Below, piece after piece: positions 1 through 6,559 of a stretch of DNA of 10,833 nt (the stretch's first letter is position 1; each line of letters begins with the position of its first letter). The notes below the pieces were generated by a model, which was not told the origin of the DNA, did no database searches, and saw only the letters and a list, made by a program, of their open reading frames with translations. Position numbers and translations under genes: made by a program. The DNA is from a bacterium. GTDB taxonomy: Archaea > Nanobdellota > Nanobdellia > Pacearchaeales > GW2011-AR1. The stretch covers positions 1 to 10,833 of the forward strand of contig JAUUWR010000031.1 in assembly GCA_030588935.1 (NCBI GenBank). Reading direction: 5' to 3'.

Positions 1-1
1 T

Positions 2-949
2 TTAATTATTTTCTTTTTTTATAATAAAAAAGCTTTACATTTATTTTATTATTTAATATCTATTTTCATAGGGCTTATACCTTTATTTATTTTGGATTAT
101 TTTTTGTTTGGATTCCCTTTTCATAGTTTAATAAAAAATGTGGTGGGAACCTCTTCCAATCTTTTAGGATTAGGAGTATATTCTCAAGAAGCATGTGTAG
201 AAAAGAGCTTTTTTGTATATTTATCTTTATTTTTAGTAATTCCTTTTTATTTTTGGTTTTTATATAAATCCAAATATTTTAAAAAAAATATTAAAACCAT
301 GCTTTTTTTAACCAGTTCATTATTGATTGTAGCAAAAAATCCTCAGATAAGATATCTGCTTCTGATAGTGCCTATAATGATTTTGAATTTAATTAAGGTC
401 TTGGACAATAAACAAATTAAAAAATTACTAATTTTTTCTGCAATAATTTCATTACTTGTTGTCCTACCTTATGAAATCCAAATAAAATACCATACCAATG
501 CTCCTGAGTTTGGGTTATTAATTAATAATTTTTTTAATTGGGAAATAAATAAAACATTTCCTGAAGATTTGATAAAACAAGATTTAGATAAAATAAGTAA
601 AGATTATCCTAATAAAATTTTTGTTGTAGGAAATGCTCCGGATTATTATCAATTTCTTGCTGACTTATATTGGGGGAAAAGTATAAAAGAATTTGTAAGT
701 ATCCAAGATTATAATCTTTTTTTAAAAAATACATCAACCTTAACTGAAAGAGAAGTAAGATTTTCACCAGAAAATATAAATGGTAGAAGAGAGTTTTGGA
801 TAAAAGGAGGAATTGGAAAACCTCTTAATGATGATACAGACTATAAGAATATCAATCTTGGAATTGGGATAAATGAGCCAATTGATATTAATGGTTTTAA
901 GGTGATTAAAAAATATAATAGTCTCTATTTATCTAAAAGATATTATTAA
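2..949 (+). CDS. GT-C-fold membrane glycosyltransferase, 3' part (5' end outside window)
   Basis: The reading frame is open from base 2 to the TAA at 947-949, so the gene begins before the window and 315 residues are visible. A TTG at 92 is only an internal codon. The first ~165 residues are very hydrophobic, with about five membrane spans. They include a LDYFLFG-PFHS loop, like the D-x-x-F-Y-G loop of Alg9/PIG-type enzymes, and a KNPQIRYLLLIVPI segment, like the R-x-L-x-P stretch of GT22/GT39/ArnT-type enzymes. The last ~150 residues are a soluble, probably extracytoplasmic domain. Family knowledge: GT-C enzymes use polyprenyl-phosphate-linked sugars on the outer face of the membrane. The N-terminal catalytic loop lies outside the window, so donor and acceptor are unknown. 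It fits the glycan genes that follow but is separated from gmd by a promoter-bearing gap. Confidence 0.6.
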   Translation, partial: LIIFFFYNKKALHLFYYLISIFIGLIPLFILDYFLFGFPFHSLIKNVVGTSSNLLGLGVYSQEACVEKSFFVYLSLFLVIPFYFWFLYKSKYFKKNIKTMLFLTSSLLIVAKNPQIRYLLLIVPIMILNLIKVLDNKQIKKLLIFSAIISLLVVLPYEIQIKYHTNAPEFGLLINNFFNWEINKTFPEDLIKQDLDKISKDYPNKIFVVGNAPDYYQFLADLYWGKSIKEFVSIQDYNLFLKNTSTLTEREVRFSPENINGRREFWIKGGIGKPLNDDTDYKNINLGIGINEPIDINGFKVIKKYNSLYLSKRYY

Positions 950-969
950 TCTTTTTAAAGAAATAAGTG

Positions 970-1031
970 TTTTTGAAAACTTTCTTAAAAATGAACACAA
1001 GTAATGTGCGACTCTTATGTGTTTTCAAAAA
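970..1031. repeat. Inverted repeat in the gap before gmd
   Basis: TTTTTGAAAAC at 970-980 is the exact reverse complement of GTTTTCAAAAA at 1021-1031, with 40 bases between. A second nested pair, AACACA at 994-999 and TGTGTT at 1018-1023, overlaps the right arm, so two alternative hairpins are possible. The loop holds the GC-richest bases of this gap (GTGCGACTC). It could be the terminator of the upstream gene, an operator, or an old mobile-element end. Nothing decides between these. Confidence 0.35.
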
Positions 1032-1053
1032 TAAATAATTACCCTTCATAATC

Positions 1054-1061
1054 TTTATAAA
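1054..1061 (+). promoter_or_regulatory. TATA-like box for the gmd-aminotransferase unit
   Basis: TTTATAAA fits an archaeal TATA box. Transcription would start about 25 bases downstream, near 1082-1085. That is after the TTG at 1076 and before the ATG at 1112, which favours the ATG as the gmd start with a leader of about 28 bases. Confidence 0.45.
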
Positions 1062-1111
1062 CTAAGTTTTTTTATTTGAATAATTCAAAAACTTTTGATA
1101 AAAAAGGGAAA

Positions 1112-2257
1112 ATGGAAAAAAAGGTAGCATTAATCACTGGAATTGGAGGGCAAGATGGTTCTTATTTAGCAGAATTATTGTTAAAAAAAGGATATATAGT
1201 ACGGGGGATAATCAGAAGAGCTAGCTGGCCAAATACAAAAAGAATAGACCATTTGAATATAGAAAGATCTAAAGAATCTGCAGTTGCCCCTTTCTTTATA
1301 CGTTATGCAGATTTGTCTGATGCAATAAGCATTAGAGCAGTATTGGAAGAATTCAAGCCTGATGAAATATATAATCTCGCATCACAAAGTCATGTTGGTA
1401 TAAGTTTTAAATGTCCAGAATCTACTTTAAATTTTAATGCCTTAGGTCCTTTAAGAATTTTAGATGCTATAAGGGATATGAAACTTGATTGCAAATATTA
1501 TCAAGCTTCTTCATCAGAAATGTTTGGAATTTCTCCGCCCCCCCAAAATGAGGAAACACCAATGTTGCCTCAAAGCCCTTATGGAATAGCAAAACTTGCA
1601 GCATTTCATACTACTAAAATGTATAGAAATGCATATGGGATTTTTGCTTCAAATGGTATTTTATTTAATCATGAATCTCCAAGAAGAGGTTTAAATTTTG
1701 TCACAAAAAAGATAACAAGAGGGATAGCAGATATAATCGTTGGAAATAAAAAGAAAATTGTTTTAGGAAATCTTGATGCTAAAAGAGACTGGGGATTTTC
1801 AAAAGAATATGTTGAAGCAATGTGGAAAATTCTTCAACACGATAAACCAGATGATTTCGTTATATCTACTAAAGAAACTCATACAGTAAGAGAATTTGTA
1901 GAAGAAGGATTCAACTTAATGGGTTTAGATTGGAAAAATTTTGTAGAGGTTAGTGATATGTATAAAAGACCTGCAGAAGTTCCAGTATTATTAGGAGATA
2001 GTTCAAAAGCAGAAAAAGTTCTTGGGTGGAAACCAAAAACCAAATTTAAAGAATTGGTTCATATGATGGTAGCGTATGATTTAAAAGAAAGAATGGAGCA
2101 ATTAGGATACCTTCCTATAGAACCAAATGTAAAAAAATCAGATGAATTTTATATAGAAAAAGGAAGAGAATTAGCTAAAAAATTAAAAAAACACAAATGG
2201 CAAATAGAATTAGATGGAACGAGCCCGTTTTTACAGGAGAGGAAAAAAAACTTGTAA
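1112..2257 (+). CDS. gmd: GDP-mannose 4,6-dehydratase
   Basis: Converts GDP-D-mannose to GDP-4-keto-6-deoxy-D-mannose in the cytoplasm, the branch point to GDP-fucose, GDP-rhamnose, GDP-perosamine and GDP-colitose. Numbered from the ATG at 1112 (381 residues), the NADP-binding loop is TGIGGQDGSYLAELL at 9-23. The catalytic set is S134 (usually Thr), E136, Y157 and K161 (YGIAK). The Gmd signatures NGILFNHESPRRG (181-193) and LGNLDAKRDWG (218-228) are almost canonical. The 13-residue Gmd insert before NEET contains a run of seven C at 1538-1544. A TTG at 1076 would add 12 lysine-rich residues before the Rossmann strand; I prefer the ATG because the fold begins right after it and the TATA box sits at 1054. 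The C-terminal ~50 residues extend past the usual Gmd end, and the last 61 bases overlap the aminotransferase start. Confidence 0.95.
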   Translation: MEKKVALITGIGGQDGSYLAELLLKKGYIVRGIIRRASWPNTKRIDHLNIERSKESAVAPFFIRYADLSDAISIRAVLEEFKPDEIYNLASQSHVGISFKCPESTLNFNALGPLRILDAIRDMKLDCKYYQASSSEMFGISPPPQNEETPMLPQSPYGIAKLAAFHTTKMYRNAYGIFASNGILFNHESPRRGLNFVTKKITRGIADIIVGNKKKIVLGNLDAKRDWGFSKEYVEAMWKILQHDKPDDFVISTKETHTVREFVEEGFNLMGLDWKNFVEVSDMYKRPAEVPVLLGDSSKAEKVLGWKPKTKFKELVHMMVAYDLKERMEQLGYLPIEPNVKKSDEFYIEKGRELAKKLKKHKWQIELDGTSPFLQERKKNL

Positions 2258-3309
2258 ATGAAGTTTTAGATTCTGGTTATGTTAGTGAAGGGTCTTTTAC
2301 TAAAGAATTGGAGAAACAACTTCAAAAATATTTTAGTGTGAAACATGCTATTTTAACAACAAGTGGTACTGCTGCATTATTCTTAGGAATAAAGGCAGAT
2401 CAAATGATTAGAGGTTTAAAAGATTATGAGATTCTTGTGCCAGATTTAACCTTTATTGCTACTGCGAATGCCATAAAATGGGCAGGAGCGAATCCGGTTT
2501 TAGTAGACATAGAAAAAAATAGATTTTGTATAAGTCCTAAAGAAATTGAAAAGAAAATAACCTTAAAAACAAAATCAATTTTACCTATGTCTTTTCTTGG
2601 GAGAAGTTGGGATGTAAATGAATTGAATAGAATTGTTAAGGAAAATAATTTAACAATAATAGAAGATGCTGCTGCAGCTCTGGGTTCAAAAACAAATCAG
2701 GGGCATTTAGGTTGTTTTGGAAAAGTAGGTTGTTATTCCCTCCAATCAAATAAAATAATTTCATGCGGACAAGGAGGAATTGTTGTAACAAATGATGATG
2801 AATATTTCGAGATGATTAAAAGGATAAAAGATCAAGGAAGACTGTACAGGGGTGAAGAGATTTATTTAACAGAAGGTTATAATCTAAAATTTAATGATAT
2901 TTTATCTGCTATTGTATTAGCACAATTTAGAAATATTGAGGAAAGAAAAGACAGATTAATAAACCAAAGGTTAATGTATGAAAAAGAATTATCAGAAATA
3001 CCTGAGATATCTTTTCCTAAAATAAATTATGAACAAGGAGAAGTTCCTTCCTATGTAGATATCTTAGTTAAAAATAGAGATAAATTAAAACAACATCTTG
3101 AATTAAATGAAATATTTCCAAGAGCATGCTGGAAACCTATTCATAAAAATCCTCCTTATCAAAATCAAGGAAATGACAGTCATTTTCCAAATGCCAGCCT
3201 AATTTCAAATAACTGTTTATGGCTTCCAAATGGGCATGCAGTAAGTTTAGAACAAATTGGTTATGTTTGCGAAAAGATTAAGGAATTTTATGAAAAAATT
3301 AATTCTTAA
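2197..3309 (+). CDS. DegT/DnrJ/EryC1/StrS-family PLP sugar aminotransferase, probable GDP-perosamine synthase
   Basis: A 370-residue fold-type I PLP enzyme of usual family length. Visible PLP-site motifs are TSGTAA (55-60, phosphate loop), EDAAAALGS (156-164) with D157 contacting the pyridine nitrogen, and SLQSNKIISCGQGG (181-194) with the Schiff-base lysine K186. YNLKFNDI at 229-236 matches the family's YNYRM-EI segment. Because K186 is present, this is a transaminase and not a ColD-type 3-dehydratase, in which that lysine is histidine. Coming directly after gmd, the likely reaction is glutamate-dependent amination at C4 of GDP-4-keto-6-deoxymannose, giving GDP-perosamine; this is inferred from context. 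Residue 160 is Ala where relatives often have Gln or Glu, so the substrate may differ. The ATG at 2197 is needed to keep the N-terminal RWNEPVFTGEE motif. The 3' end overlaps the convergent methyltransferase gene by 11 bases. Confidence 0.88.
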   Translation: MANRIRWNEPVFTGEEKKLVNEVLDSGYVSEGSFTKELEKQLQKYFSVKHAILTTSGTAALFLGIKADQMIRGLKDYEILVPDLTFIATANAIKWAGANPVLVDIEKNRFCISPKEIEKKITLKTKSILPMSFLGRSWDVNELNRIVKENNLTIIEDAAAALGSKTNQGHLGCFGKVGCYSLQSNKIISCGQGGIVVTNDDEYFEMIKRIKDQGRLYRGEEIYLTEGYNLKFNDILSAIVLAQFRNIEERKDRLINQRLMYEKELSEIPEISFPKINYEQGEVPSYVDILVKNRDKLKQHLELNEIFPRACWKPIHKNPPYQNQGNDSHFPNASLISNNCLWLPNGHAVSLEQIGYVCEKIKEFYEKINS

Positions 3310-4963
3310 GTTGTAAAATTCTTTGTCTATCTTTTTTGGGAATTATTGATGGTTGAATTTTAAATGTATCTGATTCATAATCTTTCCCACCCCTTAATCC
3401 TTTTGTAAATACTATAAATTCATTATCTTCAATTATACCTAAAGCATGTATTTCATTGGGGGGAGTAGTTATTGTATCCCCTTCTCTTAAAATAATACAT
3501 TCTACGGGTTTATTAGAATTAACATGTTTATACCAATATTCTAAAGTTCCTTTTGTTATTAGGCAATGTTGAGTTGTTTGTTTATGATAATGATCTCCAC
3601 GCAAGTTTCCTTTTTTTGAAGAAATAACTGCTACATGTTCAATGGTCTCCTTATAAAAAACATCAACTATCTCTCCTCTTTCATCTTTATGTAATTCTAA
3701 GGGCTCAGGCACGTTCTTCCAAATATTCCTTTTTCTAGATGTTATATTTCTCGGAAGTTCTAAAAACTTTATCCTTGGGTTTATCTTGTATAATATTTCT
3801 TTTAATTTATCTGAAATATTCCAAGAAAGAATTAAAGCATAAGGTTCTTCATATTTAGAAAATACTTCATCACTGCAAATTGGAATTCTTGTTAAAGGAG
3901 TGTGTTTGCCTTGTTTATGTTGTGAAGAATCTGTAATATAATCTAAGATAGTATTGTCTAATTTATAAAAATTAAGAAAAGTATTTGCTTTGGCTGCGGC
4001 TCCTACACCAATGATTAGATGACCTTTTAATTTAATTTCATGAATTTGGTTTAAAAATTCAGCTCTTTGTTTTTTTATGTTTTGCATAAAATCTTCATAA
4101 GTATTTTTTCTGAAAATTCCATTGATTATTTCTTTTTGAATCATTTGTTCCACCTTTTTAGATTCCTGAATTAAATCCTGATCTTTTTTAGCATAAATTC
4201 TTAAAGAACCCCCATGGTAATCAACTATCTCTATATTTAAGATTTTTAATCCTACTCTTTCTAATAATTCTTTAGAAGATTTAACAGTAAAATAACTTAC
4301 ATGTTCATGATATATTTGGTCAAATCTTTGGGTTTTTACTAAAAAAAACCAGTAAGGTAATTCAAAAACAAAAGTTCCTCCTTCCTCTAATAATTCATAA
4401 ACTCCTTTTGCAAAATCAAGAGGATTATTAGAATGATTAAAAACATTATTAGCTATTATTAAATCTGCTTTTCCATGTTCCTGAATTATTTTTTTTGCTG
4501 TAGTCTTATTAAATAAGTCTATAATAGTATTTATTCCCCTTTCCCTTGCAAGATTTGCCATATATTGTGAAGGATCTACACCCAAAACTTTGTTTCCTTT
4601 TTTTAAGAATTGTTCTGATAAGAATCCATCATTAGAACCTATTTCTACGACAAAAGAATTTTCAGATAAATTTACTTTTGTAGAGACCTCACTTGCATAT
4701 TGTTCCCAATGATTTCTTGCGAAATAAGAATTTGAAGAAGTATATGAATAATCATATAAAGAATATCTATCTTCTGGATTCACTTCGCAATAATTTTGAA
4801 TCTGCCCACAGTCTAAACATAATTGACATGCAAGAGGATAAACAGGTTCTGATTCACTGAGTTTTGATTCTGGAATGAATGTATCCGCAAAAGCATGCAT
4901 CCCTAACTCTATTATTTTATCTATATTTTGGGATCCACAGACAAGGCAATATTTTCTAAACAT
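3299..4963 (-). CDS. Sugar C-methyltransferase (TylCIII/NovU type) fused to a C-terminal cupin
   Basis: A 554-residue two-part protein; the C-methyltransferase family is usually about 410. Domains: an N-terminal zinc module with C6-x2-C9 and C49-x2-C52; an SAM-binding Rossmann domain with VEIGSNDGFL (106-115) and D130; NNVFNH (172-177) and IYHEHVSYF (217-225), which hold the His and Tyr/His residues used as acid/base in C-methyltransferases such as TcaB9; then the family's second Rossmann-like domain with GVGAAAKANTFLNF (319-332) and KQGKHTPLTRIPI (350-362). Residues ~420-540 form a cupin with RGDHYH (455-460), a Gln/His-rich TTQHCLITKG (463-472) and PPNEIHALG (501-509), closest in pattern to CapF C-terminal or RmlC-like sugar cupins. 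Probable role: methylation of a keto-sugar nucleotide carbon, with the cupin binding or epimerising the same sugar. The start overlaps the upstream cupin's stop by 8 bases, implying coupled translation. Confidence 0.88.
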   Translation of the reverse strand: MFRKYCLVCGSQNIDKIIELGMHAFADTFIPESKLSESEPVYPLACQLCLDCGQIQNYCEVNPEDRYSLYDYSYTSSNSYFARNHWEQYASEVSTKVNLSENSFVVEIGSNDGFLSEQFLKKGNKVLGVDPSQYMANLARERGINTIIDLFNKTTAKKIIQEHGKADLIIANNVFNHSNNPLDFAKGVYELLEEGGTFVFELPYWFFLVKTQRFDQIYHEHVSYFTVKSSKELLERVGLKILNIEIVDYHGGSLRIYAKKDQDLIQESKKVEQMIQKEIINGIFRKNTYEDFMQNIKKQRAEFLNQIHEIKLKGHLIIGVGAAAKANTFLNFYKLDNTILDYITDSSQHKQGKHTPLTRIPICSDEVFSKYEEPYALILSWNISDKLKEILYKINPRIKFLELPRNITSRKRNIWKNVPEPLELHKDERGEIVDVFYKETIEHVAVISSKKGNLRGDHYHKQTTQHCLITKGTLEYWYKHVNSNKPVECIILREGDTITTPPNEIHALGIIEDNEFIVFTKGLRGGKDYESDTFKIQPSIIPKKDRQRILQLKN

Positions 4964-5381
4964 TTTTTATTTCATCTATAAATTCTTTATCTTTTAATTT
5001 ACCTAAGTAAGGGCCTGTTTTATGTTCATAAACAATTGTATCTTTTTCTAAACAATCATACTTATGCCCCCCCCTAAAAGTTAATGATGCATCTCCTGAT
5101 TTTAAAGAAACAACTTTAATTAAAGAATCATTTAAATCATAATAATATCCTCTGATTGCTCCCTGGACAACAATCCAAGATTCTTGAGTTATGTTTGTCT
5201 GTCTTGTTTGTTCTAAATGTTTATGAGGGCGAACTGCTTGGCCTATTTTGTGTTTGCCACAACTTAAGTGCAAGTATTCATTTTCAGGGCACAAATGAAT
5301 TCTTTGTTTAGGTATATCCTTTTTTTTAATGATTATATGCAATAAAACGCCAGGTTTTATTTTTGAATGTATTTTTTCCAT
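4956..5381 (-). CDS. Small cupin protein of polysaccharide loci
   Basis: A 141-residue single-domain cupin. Metal-ligand candidates are H53, H55 and E67 in RPHKHLEQTRQTNITQES and H106 in TFRGGHKY, with the turn glycines at GAIRG and SGD in the expected places. The C-terminal part VYEHKTGPYLG...KDKEFI (117-135) is the most distinctive portion and recurs in a relic at 6560-6655. From memory, similar small cupins occur in bacterial and archaeal capsule/O-antigen clusters without an assigned reaction, so I infer only a role in sugar-nucleotide modification or isomerisation. It is the first gene of the minus-strand pair; its TAG overlaps the methyltransferase ATG. A run of eight C at 5067-5074 (eight G in the coding strand) encodes the GG of the FRGGH motif, so a slip there would destroy the metal site. 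Confidence 0.75.
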   Translation of the reverse strand: MEKIHSKIKPGVLLHIIIKKKDIPKQRIHLCPENEYLHLSCGKHKIGQAVRPHKHLEQTRQTNITQESWIVVQGAIRGYYYDLNDSLIKVVSLKSGDASLTFRGGHKYDCLEKDTIVYEHKTGPYLGKLKDKEFIDEIKNV

Positions 5382-5404
5382 CTTTCTTTAAAATATTAGG
5401 GGAG

Positions 5405-5412
5405 TTTAAATA
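5405..5412 (-). promoter_or_regulatory. TATA-like box for the cupin/C-methyltransferase pair
   Basis: On the minus strand this reads TATTTAAA, centred about 27 bases before the ATG at 5381. That spacing fits archaeal leaderless transcription. No Shine-Dalgarno-like sequence lies between box and ATG. Confidence 0.5.
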
Positions 5413-5450
5413 GATTGTTGAGGTTAAATAGATGATTTTTTATACAAATG

Positions 5451-5460
5451 TTTAAAAATA
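5451..5460 (+). promoter_or_regulatory. TATA-like box for the phosphatase-family gene
   Basis: TTTAAAAATA sits about 22 bases before the ATG at 5477, so the transcript would begin at or next to the start codon. The box shares a 95-base divergent promoter region with the cupin gene. The segment between the two boxes repeats TTAAATAGAT (5407-5415 and 5424-5432, approximately), a possible operator. Confidence 0.45.
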
Positions 5461-5476
5461 AATTGTTTGTTCGAAT

Positions 5477-6439
5477 ATGATGATAAAAAATATAGAACAA
5501 GTTTTTTTTGATATGATGGAAGCTTCTAATAGAGCAATTAATGATGCTGGAAAACAAGGTGCTAAGTATGTTGGAACTAATCAATATAAAGAAGCTATTA
5601 CTCTTGCAGATGTTAAGATTAGGGAGAGTGTTGTTAATGTTCTTAAAAGATCTGGACTTCCTATAGGATTAATAAGTGAAGAAGTTAAAGGGATTGAATG
5701 TTTTAATTGTAATGAACCAGAATATATTGTTAGTTTAGATGAACAAGATGGTTTTGGAATTGCAGTAGAAAAAAATGATTTTAAACTTAGATATGGTACA
5801 ATGGCTGCTATTTTTCAAGGAGAAAATCCAAAATGGGATGATGCTATAATTGGGGGGACAATTGAACATAATCCTAAAAAAAGATTAGTTTATGGTTCAA
5901 AACAAGAAGGAAAAGCTTTTATTATTGATGATAAAGGAAAAAAGCAAATTAGAACTTCTGGAAAAAAATCCTTAGAAGGGGGATTAGAATTTTTAACAGA
6001 TAAGTGGTTTAATGTTATAAACACTTTATTTGATATTCCTTTTAATAATCAAGAAAAAGGATTTACAACCTCTGATGTTTTTGGTTCTGAAAGAGGTTAT
6101 GTAGATGTTGCATTAGGAAAAATTGATGCATTAGGAGAATGCACTAGAAAAGATAATCAAGAGCCTGTAACCTCTTATTTAATGATTAAAAATGCAGGGG
6201 GTGCAATGTATTCTTTAAAATTAAAAAGTTATCTTGGTGCTTCTGATTTTGCAGGAGCTGAATTAGTTGAAATTGGCAATTGGCCATATAGAGAAAGTGC
6301 TGAAAAAGCTAAGATGGGCAGAGCACCATTATTAAGTGTTGCAACACCTGAATTAGCTCAAACAATGGTTGATTATATGAATAAATTTAATGATTGGAAA
6401 GGTTCTTTGATGAAAGATATTATTGAAATTAAAGGATAA
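5477..6439 (+). CDS. Inositol monophosphatase/FBPase-superfamily protein, specificity unknown
   Basis: A 320-residue protein with the layout of Mg/Li-sensitive phosphomonoesterases: KEAITLADVKIRE (38-50, like the D-x-V-T-x-A-D motif), LISEE (65-69) with metal-ligand glutamates, SLDEQDGF (86-93) with D88 and D91 in place of the usual D-P-x-D-G-T/S, and a C-terminal QEPVTSYLMIKNAGG (228-242) whose E229 takes the position of IMPase Asp220 / FBPase Glu280. The metal ligands look retained, but the proline and the Thr/Ser that helps activate water in DPxDGT are replaced (Gln90, Phe93). It may act on a different phosphate ester or have lost activity. Length is above IMPase (~260-280) and near FBPase class I. 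Two ATGs occur in tandem at 5477 and 5480. It is divergent from the cupin pair, so a role in the glycan pathway is possible but not shown. Confidence 0.72.
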   Translation: MMIKNIEQVFFDMMEASNRAINDAGKQGAKYVGTNQYKEAITLADVKIRESVVNVLKRSGLPIGLISEEVKGIECFNCNEPEYIVSLDEQDGFGIAVEKNDFKLRYGTMAAIFQGENPKWDDAIIGGTIEHNPKKRLVYGSKQEGKAFIIDDKGKKQIRTSGKKSLEGGLEFLTDKWFNVINTLFDIPFNNQEKGFTTSDVFGSERGYVDVALGKIDALGECTRKDNQEPVTSYLMIKNAGGAMYSLKLKSYLGASDFAGAELVEIGNWPYRESAEKAKMGRAPLLSVATPELAQTMVDYMNKFNDWKGSLMKDIIEIKG

Positions 6440-6559
6440 AGGAAATTGCGGATTAGAAAATAAGGTAGTTTTACTAACTAAAAGACATAGTTCTACATTT
6501 CTAACACCTCAATTCCTTCAACATATTTAGATATCTTATTTAGTGAAAAAGACAAATGA
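6440..6559. other. Non-coding stretch upstream of the cupin relic
   Basis: No full gene fits here. A 30-codon open stretch in the plus strand (6438-6527, ending at TAG 6528-6530) has no start codon and no motif I recognise. It may be decayed sequence belonging to the cupin relic that follows, in another frame. Confidence 0.3.

Noticed and set aside
92..94. TTG as the start of the left-edge glycosyltransferase
   Set aside because: The same frame is open and hydrophobic back to base 2, in the middle of a membrane segment. The true start lies outside the window.
1076..1078. TTG as the gmd start
   Set aside because: It adds 12 unconserved residues and would lie upstream of the transcription start predicted from the TATA box at 1054-1061. 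The ATG at 1112 starts directly before the Rossmann strand.
5396..5584. Minus-strand open frame of 62 codons over the start of the phosphatase-like gene
   Set aside because: Antisense to conserved coding sequence and covering the divergent promoter; its translation is low-complexity Asn/Ile/Phe without a motif.
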